A stretch of 8,107 nucleotides of DNA from positions 1 through 8,107 of the forward strand of contig JAMOQH010000136.1 of NCBI GenBank assembly GCA_027064085.1. The letters are read 5' to 3'. This DNA is from a bacterium (GTDB lineage Bacteria > UBP6 > JAFGXH01). This document shows positions 1 through 7,253 of this stretch, piece by piece. The translations under genes were made by a program, and so were the position numbers. Position 1 is the first letter of the stretch, and each line of letters begins with the position of its first letter. Below the pieces are notes generated by a model, which had not been told where the DNA came from, made no database searches, and saw only the letters and a list, made by a program, of their open reading frames with translations.

Positions 1-139
1 TGATGAACTAAATGTAAAAATCACAATTTCAGCAAGCTCAGGCAAATTAAAAATAACAGAATATGAAGATAAAATCATAGAGGCATTAAAACAGGGGAAT
101 ATTGAGATAGAGGATGAGGAAAAGGGGGTAAAAAAATAG
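1..139 (+). CDS. 3' end of an unidentified upstream gene (partial)
   Basis: An open frame enters from the left edge (first complete codon at base 2) and ends at TAG 137-139, giving 45 residues. The visible tail begins DELNVKITISAS and ends EDEEKGVKK. It reads as one or two beta strands (VKITISA, KLKIT) followed by a helix (EDKIIEALKQG) and an acidic/basic terminus. It shows no Gly-rich RAMP loop, no HEPN RxxxxH signature and no Cas6-like Gly-rich end, so no family can be assigned. It has the same strand and similar composition as the cmr genes and stops 52 nt before cmr1. It could be the preceding gene of the same operon, perhaps another Cas accessory protein, but that is inference from position only. 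Confidence refers to its being a real coding tail. Confidence 0.6.
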   Translation, partial: DELNVKITISASSGKLKITEYEDKIIEALKQGNIEIEDEEKGVKK

Positions 140-176
140 TATTTTTTGAGAATTTTGGATTTTATTTAATGGATCA

Positions 177-183
177 GAGAGGA
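177..183 (+). promoter_or_regulatory. Ribosome binding site of cmr1
   Basis: GAGAGGA lies 8 nt before the ATG at 192 and is the only purine-rich Shine-Dalgarno-like run in the 52-nt gap. It supports the ATG at 192 as the start of cmr1. I see no well-spaced -35/-10 pair in the same gap. Confidence 0.6.
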
Positions 184-191
184 TAGAAGCC

Positions 192-1295
192 ATGAAAAGT
201 ATAGAATTCAATGTTAGAGTAATAACACCAATGTTTATGGCTGGAGCAGATAGAAATACACCAGAGCTGCGTCCATCTGAATTTAAAGGAATGATGCGTT
301 TTTGGTGGAGAGCAGCTAGAGCTGAAAATGATATTAAAAAACTAAAAAAAGAAGAAGCTGAAATTTTTGGGGGAACAGGTGTAGGGGAAGGTAGAAGTAA
401 TCTGCGATTAGCTTTTGATAGACATGTTCCGAATGAAGATTGGATTGGTTTTAATATAAGTGATGAACTTAATGAAAAGTTAGGGTGTAAATATCTATTT
501 TATTCTACTTTTCTTTTAAGGAGTAGAGGAAAACCTATAATAAGAAAGTATATAAAAAGCAAATATAGATTTAACCTTAAATTAAGTATCCTTAATGAAC
601 AATTTTTTGATAAGATTTTATCTTCATTTTGGCTTGCAATTTATTTAGGAGGTTTTGGTACAAGATCTAGAAGAGGTGGAGGTAATATTGCAATTGAAGG
701 TATAGAAGGAGATTTAAAAAATGTAGAATTAAGTTTTTTGACTCCAAAAACTACTAAAATAGAGGAGCTTGGAGAGTGGATAAAAGAGAATTTAAAATTT
801 ATAAAGCTCTCCATAAGAACTCAAAATACTTCACAATATCCTAACCTTTCCAATAGTAGAATTTTGATTTTCCCTTCTAAAGAAGATTGGGCAGACTCTT
901 TAGACGCTTTAAATTGGGTTGGAGAAAAATTTAAGTTTTTTAGGAAAAGGCATAAGGCAGATTTATGGAATATGAGTGCCTTTGGTATGCCAATTATGCA
1001 TAATAGATTCTCTATTAGAATGATACCTTATAACAATGCTAAAAGGAGACTATCTGAGAGGTTAGCGTCACCTCTAATAATAAAGGTAATAGAAGTAAAT
1101 TCTTTATTTTTCCCAATGCTTATAAAATTAAATTATAATATTGGAGATGTAGGTAAAGAGATTCGAGCAAATAGGGAATGGCATTATGCTAACAAAGGGG
1201 ATGTTAAAAAGGTAGATATGAAAAAAATAGATGAATTTTTTGATGAACTAAAAAAACAAACACAAACTATGGAGATTGAATATGATAAACTTTGA
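192..1295 (+). CDS. cmr1: Cmr1, RAMP subunit of the type III-B Cmr complex
   Basis: Cmr1 is a RAMP (Cas7-like) protein that sits at the head of the Cmr ribonucleoprotein, where the 3' part of the crRNA pairs with target RNA. The 367-residue product opens with the family hallmark: a first beta strand, then TPMFMAGAD (12-20), ELRPSEFKG (25-33) and FWWRA (37-41). EIFGG (57-61) follows. The Gly/Arg-rich RAMP loop GGFGTRSRRGGGN is at 153-165. The C-terminal half (about 190-367) is less conserved, and it is a single uninterrupted frame of normal length. Cmr1 proteins are not known as catalysts; they bind RNA and are needed for efficient target capture. It is the first clear cmr gene. Its last 14 nt overlap the preferred start of cmr2, so the two are probably translationally coupled. 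Confidence 0.95.
   Translation: MKSIEFNVRVITPMFMAGADRNTPELRPSEFKGMMRFWWRAARAENDIKKLKKEEAEIFGGTGVGEGRSNLRLAFDRHVPNEDWIGFNISDELNEKLGCKYLFYSTFLLRSRGKPIIRKYIKSKYRFNLKLSILNEQFFDKILSSFWLAIYLGGFGTRSRRGGGNIAIEGIEGDLKNVELSFLTPKTTKIEELGEWIKENLKFIKLSIRTQNTSQYPNLSNSRILIFPSKEDWADSLDALNWVGEKFKFFRKRHKADLWNMSAFGMPIMHNRFSIRMIPYNNAKRRLSERLASPLIIKVIEVNSLFFPMLIKLNYNIGDVGKEIRANREWHYANKGDVKKVDMKKIDEFFDELKKQTQTMEIEYDKL
1271..1274 (+). promoter_or_regulatory. Ribosome binding site that decides the cmr2 start
   Basis: GGAG inside the last codons of cmr1 lies 7 nt before ATG 1282 but only 1 nt before the in-frame TTG at 1276. Spacing therefore favours ATG 1282, which removes two residues from the longest possible frame. 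Confidence 0.7.
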
Positions 1296-4017
1296 AAATA
1301 AACTAAAATCCTTTCTTCACGATCCTATAGATAAATGTTTTCACATTCCAACACATATTGAAAGAGCAAAAAAATATGCTAGGAAGCTTGGAGTTAGTGG
1401 AATAGAAGATGCGGTGGGATCAGACATAATAGCATCATGTATGGAGAGAAGTTTGTTGCCCAAAGGAATAATTCAAAATTTTAATGAAATAAGGCATCCG
1501 TTGAGCAATGGGAGACTAGAACTAAGTGGGTATGATAAAAACAACATTTTTGAAGAAATATGCAAAATTTTTGAAAATATAGGAAGTGATATTTCAACTT
1601 ATAACAATAAAAGGAAATTTCTTTATTTATGGCGTAATTTACAGGACAAAATTTTTAATGAATTAATGAATAATGAATGGGTGAAATTTTTATCCATTTT
1701 ACCAGCAGACACAAGAATTCCTGATCATTCAATATGGGAACATTTAAAAATATCTTCTGCTATCAATGCATTCTGGGATAAGGAAAATCGTGAGATTTAT
1801 CAAAACAACTCTTTATTTCTTTTATCATTAGGTCCTGTTCAAAGTTTTATTATTCAGGCACGAAAGACACAGGATTTTTATATGGGCAGTTTTTTGCTTT
1901 CTTATCTTACTTTTATTGGAATGATAGAAATAATTGAAAATTTCGGTCCTACTTCAATAATATTTCCAGATTTGTATAAACAACCTTTAATGGATTGGTA
2001 TTTAAAAACTAAACTAAATATTGAACCTGTTGGATTTAATGAAAAGATGTTATTAATAGCTACTATCCCAAATAGATTCGTTGCAATAATTCCACAAACA
2101 AAGAAAGCAGAAATTGAATCTCTAGCCAATAAAATAAAAAAGAACATAAAAAATGAAATTGAAAAAATAAAAAATACGCTTTTACAAGAATTGAACATTT
2201 ACTTAACTGCTGAGCAAAAAATTAAATTTGATTCACATTTAGATGAATTTCCCCAAATTTTTTGGGTAGCTATTCCATGGAGAAAAAAGAATAAAGATAT
2301 AATAGTTGATGATTTGAAATATTTTTTAGATGACATTTCTGTTGATGAATTTAGAGAGTTAATTGATTTTGCAAAGGTTAATGGTGAGTTCCCTCCGAAT
2401 ATTGGTTTTCTTTATCCCCTTATATATACAGCTCTTGAAAAGGCATTGGGTACAAGAAAAAATCTTAGAAAATTTTCACAAAATCCTGAAGCAGGAATAA
2501 AATGTTTTGTATGTGGAGAAAGAAATGTATTGTTCTTTAGAGATAAGGATAATCCGAGAAGATATAGACATAACATTCCTAATGTTGATTTAACAGAAAT
2601 ACCAATATCACAGAAGTTTTTAGCAGATGGAGAAGGGCTTTGTGGGTTGTGTTTTGTTAAAAGGGTATTTGAAAAATATCTTACAAAAGAAATAGGTGAT
2701 ATATTTAACAATATAACATTCCCTTCAACTGCAGAGGTTGCATGTTCAAAATTTAAGGAAAAGGCATTCACAGTTGCTAAAAGTGAATTTGAAAAGTTTG
2801 AAAATGAATTTACACGACAAATAGGAAATCAAGAAGTAAATCCTCTTCCGAAATTACAGACTTTAGGTATTAAAAAAACATTAGAAGGACATTGGTTTTA
2901 TGAAGAGAATCTAAGAAAAGAAGAAATTGAGAAATCATTTGATATAGTACCATCGCTAAAGACAATTGAAGAGATTAAAAAGAAACTCAAACAATTGAAA
3001 GAAAAAGTTGGAGAACCATCATCTTATTATGCTGTAATAAAACTTGATGGCGATAATATGGGCAAATGGCTTTCTGGTGAATTATTACCTCATATTGAAT
3101 ACTCTTACAATTCAATTGTATGGAATAATTTGCCAGAAGATTTTAAGTCCAATTTAAAAAGCATAAAAAATAATAAAATAATTACACCTGCTATTCATGC
3201 ATCCATTTCAACAGCTCTTAGAAATTTCGCTATAGAATTTGTTCAGCAAATTGTAGAAAAAGAACATTACGGAAAGTTAGTTTATGCAGGTGGAGATGAT
3301 GTGCTTGCTTTTGTGAACATTGAAGACTTGTTTGATGTAATGCAAAAGTTAAGAGCTGCTTTTTCTGGAAATATTGTTTTTAATAAACACGATATGATAA
3401 CTGCTAGCTGGGAAAATAAGGAAGGATTTGTAAAAAAGGATGGGAGATTTCTACTTACAATGGGTAACAATGCTACGGCTTCTATAGGAATTGTAATTGC
3501 TCACTATAAAGCTCCTTTGCAAATTGTTTTGCAAAAAGCCAGTTATGCCCTTGATAGAGCAAAAGATATAAACGGTAAAAATGCTTTTTGCATTATATTA
3601 ATGAAACGTGCGGGAGAAGAAAGGATTTCAGTATTAAAGTGGCATTATAAAACAGAGGATGGTACCTTTGATACTGTTCAGAGATTAAAAGAAATTTATA
3701 ATTTTATGAATGAAAAAAACAAAAAAGATCTTGGATATTTCTCAGATATCTTTATTTATAACCTCCAAAATGAATTTTCAAGATTAAAAACAAAAGAAGA
3801 TACCATCCATCCTGATTGGTTTACTTATGAGTTATATAGACTCTTGATAAGAGCATATAACGGACCTTTGAGATCTAAAGAAAAGTCTGAATTTGCTAAA
3901 AAATTTCGAGCGGTACTAAAAGAAATTTTTGAACATTGTAAATTTACTGATTTTGTAAATTTGCTATTAATTATAAATTTTTTGATTTCTGAGTCCAAAA
4001 AACTAAAAGGGGTCTAA
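1282..4017 (+). CDS. cmr2: Cmr2 (Cas10), HD and palm/cyclase large subunit of the Cmr complex
   Basis: Cas10 is the signalling subunit of type III effectors. On target RNA binding, its palm domains make cyclic oligoadenylate from ATP, and the HD domain can cut single-stranded DNA. Counting from ATG 1282 (911 residues), the N-terminal permuted HD domain shows FLHDPIDK with H13-D14, then H25 and the conserved SDIIASCMERSLLP (47-60). GPVQSF (184-189) and the ARKTQDFYMGS that follows are characteristic of Cmr2. A zinc site is formed by C408/C411 and C454/C457. The first-palm motif LDGDNMGKW is at 588-596, and the catalytic palm motif GGDD at 670-673. Further on, NATASIGIVIAHYKAPL and an ALDRAKDINGKNAF-like stretch match the family. 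No truncation is seen and the length is usual. The intact GGDD predicts active cyclic oligoadenylate synthesis. HD DNase activity varies between Cmr2 homologues, so here it is only possible. The gene overlaps cmr1 by 14 nt and ends 4 nt before cmr3. Confidence 0.97.
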   Translation: MINFENKLKSFLHDPIDKCFHIPTHIERAKKYARKLGVSGIEDAVGSDIIASCMERSLLPKGIIQNFNEIRHPLSNGRLELSGYDKNNIFEEICKIFENIGSDISTYNNKRKFLYLWRNLQDKIFNELMNNEWVKFLSILPADTRIPDHSIWEHLKISSAINAFWDKENREIYQNNSLFLLSLGPVQSFIIQARKTQDFYMGSFLLSYLTFIGMIEIIENFGPTSIIFPDLYKQPLMDWYLKTKLNIEPVGFNEKMLLIATIPNRFVAIIPQTKKAEIESLANKIKKNIKNEIEKIKNTLLQELNIYLTAEQKIKFDSHLDEFPQIFWVAIPWRKKNKDIIVDDLKYFLDDISVDEFRELIDFAKVNGEFPPNIGFLYPLIYTALEKALGTRKNLRKFSQNPEAGIKCFVCGERNVLFFRDKDNPRRYRHNIPNVDLTEIPISQKFLADGEGLCGLCFVKRVFEKYLTKEIGDIFNNITFPSTAEVACSKFKEKAFTVAKSEFEKFENEFTRQIGNQEVNPLPKLQTLGIKKTLEGHWFYEENLRKEEIEKSFDIVPSLKTIEEIKKKLKQLKEKVGEPSSYYAVIKLDGDNMGKWLSGELLPHIEYSYNSIVWNNLPEDFKSNLKSIKNNKIITPAIHASISTALRNFAIEFVQQIVEKEHYGKLVYAGGDDVLAFVNIEDLFDVMQKLRAAFSGNIVFNKHDMITASWENKEGFVKKDGRFLLTMGNNATASIGIVIAHYKAPLQIVLQKASYALDRAKDINGKNAFCIILMKRAGEERISVLKWHYKTEDGTFDTVQRLKEIYNFMNEKNKKDLGYFSDIFIYNLQNEFSRLKTKEDTIHPDWFTYELYRLLIRAYNGPLRSKEKSEFAKKFRAVLKEIFEHCKFTDFVNLLLIINFLISESKKLKGV

Positions 4018-4021
4018 CAAA

Positions 4022-5164
4022 ATGTTACTGAAAATAACACCTTTAGATACTTTGTTTTTTAGAAATGCAAGACCTTTTAATATGGGTTTTGAGACATGGG
4101 CTGAATGGGTTTTTCCTCCTTTACCTTCTACTATCTATGGAGCTTTAAGAACTTTTTTAATTTTTGAGCATGGGAAACTAAGCGATTTTTTGGCTGGAAC
4201 TTTAAGCAATCAAGATGAAGTTGGAACAGTAATTAAAAAAGGTTCCCTTACATTAAATGGACCTTTTATTTATAATGAAGATTCTGTAGGTTCTCTTTTG
4301 TTTCCTGCACCTGCGGATTTAGTTAAAGTGAAACTAAAAGAAAAAAAGAGAAAAAAATATAAACTTGTTAAAACTTCATTTTGTAATGTTCCTGAAATTT
4401 TTCTGTCTGATTATCCATTGGATAAATGTTTGATTTTTAAAAAACAACTAAAAACAAAAGACCATTTAGGATTCATAGATGACATTTCTTTAAAAGAATA
4501 TCTAGAAGGCAAAAAAGAAGAATTTTCCTGTATTGAACAAATATTTAAGGAAGAATTAAAAATAGGAATAAAACGGAACAAGCATACAAAAACTTCAGAA
4601 GAAGCTCATATTTATAGAGTGCCGATGCTTAGACTAAAAAAGAACATCTGTTTTCTGATAGAAATTAATGGGGTTAAAAATTTCCCTAATAGAGGTATTT
4701 TTCAATTTGGAGGAGAAGGCAAAACTGTAGAGTTCGAAAAAATTGATAACAGTAATGTCTTCGAAAGCCTTAAAGATATTGATTTTGAATTAAAAGATAA
4801 TATGTTCAAACTTTATTTTGTCACCCCTGCAATATTTGAAAAAGGATGGCTGCCTTCTTGGATAAATGAATCTACCTTTGAAGGGGAATATAAAGGAATA
4901 AACCTTAAATTAATCGCAGTTTCTATTAAAAAGTATAAACTTGTAGGAGGCTGGAATGTGGCTGAGAATAGACCTAAGAAAATGTATAAGGCGGTCCCAG
5001 AAGGAAGTGTATATTACTTTAAAGTGTTAAATAGTATAACCAAAGAAAGAATAAAAGAGATATTTCACTTTAAAAAGATTTCTGACGAATTTCAAAATAC
5101 TGCTGAAAATTATAAGTTTTTGTCCAAAGAGGGCTTTGGGTTAGTACTTGTAGGAGGTATTTAA
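4022..5164 (+). CDS. cmr3: Cmr3, crRNA 5'-tag-binding RAMP subunit (Cas5 group)
   Basis: Cmr3 is the Cas5-like RAMP protein that pairs with Cmr2 at the foot of the complex and holds the 5' tag of the crRNA. The 380-residue product has the typical N terminus PLDTLFFR (7-14) plus RPF (17-19), then FPPLPSTIYGALRT (31-44). A mid-protein GGEGK (230-234) follows a conserved YRVPMLRL stretch (198-205). The C-terminal family block has VGGWN (308-312) and AVPEGSVYYF (324-333). The terminal Gly-rich GFGLVLVGGI (371-380) is the last RAMP-like loop. A Lys-rich segment (about 101-117) probably forms a loop. The start ATG has AAAAGGGG 9 nt upstream. The gene stops immediately before the ATG of the CARF gene with no spacer, and its final Gly-Gly codons also serve as that gene's ribosome binding site. 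Confidence 0.95.
   Translation: MLLKITPLDTLFFRNARPFNMGFETWAEWVFPPLPSTIYGALRTFLIFEHGKLSDFLAGTLSNQDEVGTVIKKGSLTLNGPFIYNEDSVGSLLFPAPADLVKVKLKEKKRKKYKLVKTSFCNVPEIFLSDYPLDKCLIFKKQLKTKDHLGFIDDISLKEYLEGKKEEFSCIEQIFKEELKIGIKRNKHTKTSEEAHIYRVPMLRLKKNICFLIEINGVKNFPNRGIFQFGGEGKTVEFEKIDNSNVFESLKDIDFELKDNMFKLYFVTPAIFEKGWLPSWINESTFEGEYKGINLKLIAVSIKKYKLVGGWNVAENRPKKMYKAVPEGSVYYFKVLNSITKERIKEIFHFKKISDEFQNTAENYKFLSKEGFGLVLVGGI
5152..5157 (+). promoter_or_regulatory. Ribosome binding site of the CARF gene, inside the cmr3 reading frame
   Basis: AGGAGG is a full-consensus Shine-Dalgarno site 7 nt before ATG 5165, which directly follows the cmr3 stop codon. The same bases fall in the Gly-Gly codons of the Cmr3 C terminus, so the stretch is dual-purpose. 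Confidence 0.8.
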
Positions 5165-6286
5165 ATGAGACAGATAATAACAATGGTTGGGACTTCTCTT
5201 TTTGAAAATTTTTTTAAGAATGTAGAAGAATCTAATTTGGAAAGTTATTATGAAGAAATTAATGAATTAAGATCTGATGAATGGGAAAACGAAAAAGGAA
5301 GAATTGAAAGATTAAAAAAAGGTATAACAAAGTGGTTAAATGAAATAGATCAAGATGAAAAAATAAATGCTTCTGCTGAAATTAAAAGCCTTTTTAAATT
5401 GAAACAAGTAATTGATGATGATTTTTATATTTATCTTTTTTCATCAGATACAATAGTAAGCAAATTGGCAAGTAAAGTTATTAAAGAAGTTTTAAATGAG
5501 TTACAACTTGGTAAAATACATACTGAAATGATTAAAGGTTTACAGATTTGGGATAAAGAAGAGTTTAAAAAAGGAATGTCAGATTTAATTAGTAAAATTT
5601 ATGAAGTTGCAGATGGCTATTGGAATAATGTAATAATTAACATTACAGGTGGTTTTAAAGCTACTATACCTTTTTTAACAATACTTGCTCAATTAAATAA
5701 TTGTCCACTCTATTATATATTTGAAGATACAGATTCTTTAATAGAAATTCCTAAAATTCCATTTTCAAAGGAAATAATTGATTGGAAGGAAATAGATAAG
5801 TATTTTGAATGGTTTGTTAAACTAGATGAAGGTATAGATAATGAGTCGGAGTATCATAAACTTAAAAATGAAGAATTTTATTCAAAATACAGTTTTTTAA
5901 TATGGGAAGAAGAACATTTTGCAGAACTTAATCCTATTGGTAAAATAATATTTGAAAAATATAAAGAGAAATGTTTTGTATATTATATCACGGAAGACGC
6001 AAAAAAAATGATAGAAAATTCTCTGGAATTACAAAATGTATTTAGGAAGTTTACAAATAAACAAATAAGAAAAAATAAAACAGAAGATAAAAATGGACAT
6101 TTTGTTTTTGATGATGGAAACAATCCGTTTAGAATTTACTACAGAGAAAAAAATGGAATAATATACATTTATAAAGCATTCTTTGATCACAATGAACATG
6201 ATAGATATTGGAAAAACACACCTTATTCAAACAAGATCTTTGAAAACATGACATTTAAATTAGAAAAACTTTTTTTGGAGGATTGA
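5165..6286 (+). CDS. CARF-domain type III CRISPR accessory effector, probable CARF-RelE ribonuclease
   Basis: This 373-residue protein should sense cyclic oligoadenylate made by Cmr2. The N-terminal Rossmann-like CARF domain (about 1-205) is recognised by VGTSLFENF (8-16), SAEIKSLFKL (70-79) and above all NITGGFKATIPF (159-170), the ligand-pocket motif of the Csx1/APE2256-like CARF group. Residues about 206-268, with a Leu-Asn-Pro-Ile-Gly-Lys turn at 255-260, resemble the winged-helix-like linker of that group. The C-terminal part (about 272-352) has no HEPN RxxxxH. It instead shows a Lys-rich helix, then strands GHFVF (311-315), PFRIYYRE (321-328) and GIIYIYKAFF (331-340), then DHNEHDRYW (341-349). 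This pattern is like RelE/HigB toxins, with candidate active residues R323, Y325/Y326, H342 and R347. CARF-RelE proteins (the Cami1 type) are known in type III loci as ribosome-dependent mRNases; assigning this protein there is inference. CARF identity is strong and the effector identity moderate. Cytosolic: no signal peptide or membrane segment is seen. Confidence 0.85.
   Translation: MRQIITMVGTSLFENFFKNVEESNLESYYEEINELRSDEWENEKGRIERLKKGITKWLNEIDQDEKINASAEIKSLFKLKQVIDDDFYIYLFSSDTIVSKLASKVIKEVLNELQLGKIHTEMIKGLQIWDKEEFKKGMSDLISKIYEVADGYWNNVIINITGGFKATIPFLTILAQLNNCPLYYIFEDTDSLIEIPKIPFSKEIIDWKEIDKYFEWFVKLDEGIDNESEYHKLKNEEFYSKYSFLIWEEEHFAELNPIGKIIFEKYKEKCFVYYITEDAKKMIENSLELQNVFRKFTNKQIRKNKTEDKNGHFVFDDGNNPFRIYYREKNGIIYIYKAFFDHNEHDRYWKNTPYSNKIFENMTFKLEKLFLED
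6277..6281 (+). promoter_or_regulatory. Ribosome binding site of cmr4
   Basis: GGAGG lies 6 nt before ATG 6288, within the final codons of the CARF gene. Cmr4 is the filament subunit needed in several copies per complex, so a consensus site suits a high translation rate (inference). Confidence 0.75.
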
Positions 6287-6287
6287 T

Positions 6288-7253
6288 ATGTATAAAGAAA
6301 AAAAATTGATGTTTTTAATTGCAGAGACACCAGTTCATGCAGGAAGCGGTGCAGAAACAGGTATTGTTGATTTACCGATACAGCGAGAAAGATATACTGA
6401 ATTTCCAAAGATTGAAAGCTCTGGCATAAAGGGATGTTTGAGAGAAGCGTTTGAAAATTCAACAAAAGAAGTAAATTTAAAAGGAGATATAAAAACTACT
6501 GTTAATGATAGTAGAAATATTTCTCTTGTCTTTGGTCCTGAAGGTGAAGAAGCTCATGCGGGAGCGATGACAATAACAGATGCGAGAATCCTTTTATTTC
6601 CTGTAAAATCTTTAAAAGGTGTATTTGCTTGGATTACCTCTCCTATGGTTCTGGAAAGATTTAAAAAAGATTTGGAACTTGTTGGAATAAACAGTTTTAA
6701 TTTTAACAATTTTAATGGATTTAAAAATACTATTCCAAAAGAGACGAATATTTCGGTTAGTTCTAAAGTTGTGCTTGAGGAATTTACCTTTGAGGTAAAA
6801 GAGGAAGATTCAACTAAAAATATTGCAAAATGGCTGGCAGAAAATGTGTTTCCAAAAGACGATTCTTATAAATTCTGGAAAGAAAAACTACAAAAAGATT
6901 TAGTTATATTAGACAATGATGATTTTGTTCAGTTTGTTAAAACATCTACAGAAGTTATTACCCGTACTAAGATTGACGACAAAACCGGTACTGTTCAATC
7001 TGGGGCATTATGGACAGAGGAGTATCTTCCTCAGGATACCATTATGTATTCTCTGGTTATGTTTACAGCACCAAGAGTTAAAAACGAAGATGAAAAAGGG
7101 ATTTTCAAGGCTGACTCTTCTGAAAAAGAAGCAAAATTGATTTCTGAATTTTTTGCTTTAGGACTTCCTAATGTTATTCAGATTGGTGGAAATCAGACAA
7201 TTGGTAAAGGTTTTGTCAGGTTAAAACTTTATAAGGAGACTAAAAATGGCTAG
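6288..7253 (+). CDS. cmr4: Cmr4, backbone subunit and target-RNA-cleaving endoribonuclease (Cas7 group)
   Basis: Cmr4 polymerises along the crRNA and cuts the bound target RNA at 6-nt intervals, one cut per subunit. The 321-residue product has the family N terminus TPVHAGSG (14-21), then GIVDLPIQRE (25-34). D28 in that motif corresponds to the catalytic Asp of characterised Cmr4 proteins (D26 in the Pyrococcus furiosus protein, from memory). SSGIKGCLREAF (44-55) matches the conserved fold-back region. Also seen are FGPEGEEAHAGAM (82-94), LLFPVKSLKGVFAWITSP (102-119), the thumb-like TRTKIDDKTGTVQSGALWTE (225-244) and the C-terminal RAMP Gly-rich loop GGNQTIGKGF (300-309). The length is normal and the active site intact, so target RNA slicing is predicted. 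It begins 1 nt after the CARF gene stop and overlaps cmr5 by 8 nt. Confidence 0.97.
   Translation: MYKEKKLMFLIAETPVHAGSGAETGIVDLPIQRERYTEFPKIESSGIKGCLREAFENSTKEVNLKGDIKTTVNDSRNISLVFGPEGEEAHAGAMTITDARILLFPVKSLKGVFAWITSPMVLERFKKDLELVGINSFNFNNFNGFKNTIPKETNISVSSKVVLEEFTFEVKEEDSTKNIAKWLAENVFPKDDSYKFWKEKLQKDLVILDNDDFVQFVKTSTEVITRTKIDDKTGTVQSGALWTEEYLPQDTIMYSLVMFTAPRVKNEDEKGIFKADSSEKEAKLISEFFALGLPNVIQIGGNQTIGKGFVRLKLYKETKNG

Noticed and set aside
130-147. A-run, TAGTA, T-run palindrome as a terminator of the upstream gene
   Set aside because: The stem would be 6 A-U pairs with no G-C and a 5-nt loop. It also spans the stop codon and can arise by chance in such AT-rich DNA.
146-168. TTGAGA and TATTTA in the gap before cmr1 as a promoter
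   Set aside because: The spacing is about 11 nt, far short of 17, and such hexamers are common in this base composition. No promoter can be supported.
1276-1281. TTG at 1276 as the start of cmr2
   Set aside because: The GGAG at 1271-1274 would be only 1 nt away. ATG 1282, two codons on, has the usual 7-nt spacing and places the HD pair at residues 13-14, as in other Cmr2 proteins.
1902-3470. Minus-strand open frames inside cmr2 (1902-2198, 2412-2771, 3282-3470)
   Set aside because: They lie fully opposite a well-conserved gene with clear domains, give Phe/Ser/Ile-rich low-quality proteins and match no family. They are antisense shadows, as is 6223-6465 across the CARF/cmr4 junction.
5165-6286. 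HEPN-type Csx1/Csm6 ribonuclease
   Set aside because: No Arg followed 4-6 residues later by His occurs in the C-terminal half, and the predicted elements there are mostly strands rather than the helical HEPN fold.
6916-7140. Alternative + strand frame inside cmr4
   Set aside because: It overlaps the conserved thumb-like region of Cmr4 in another frame, has no good ribosome binding site and no recognisable content.
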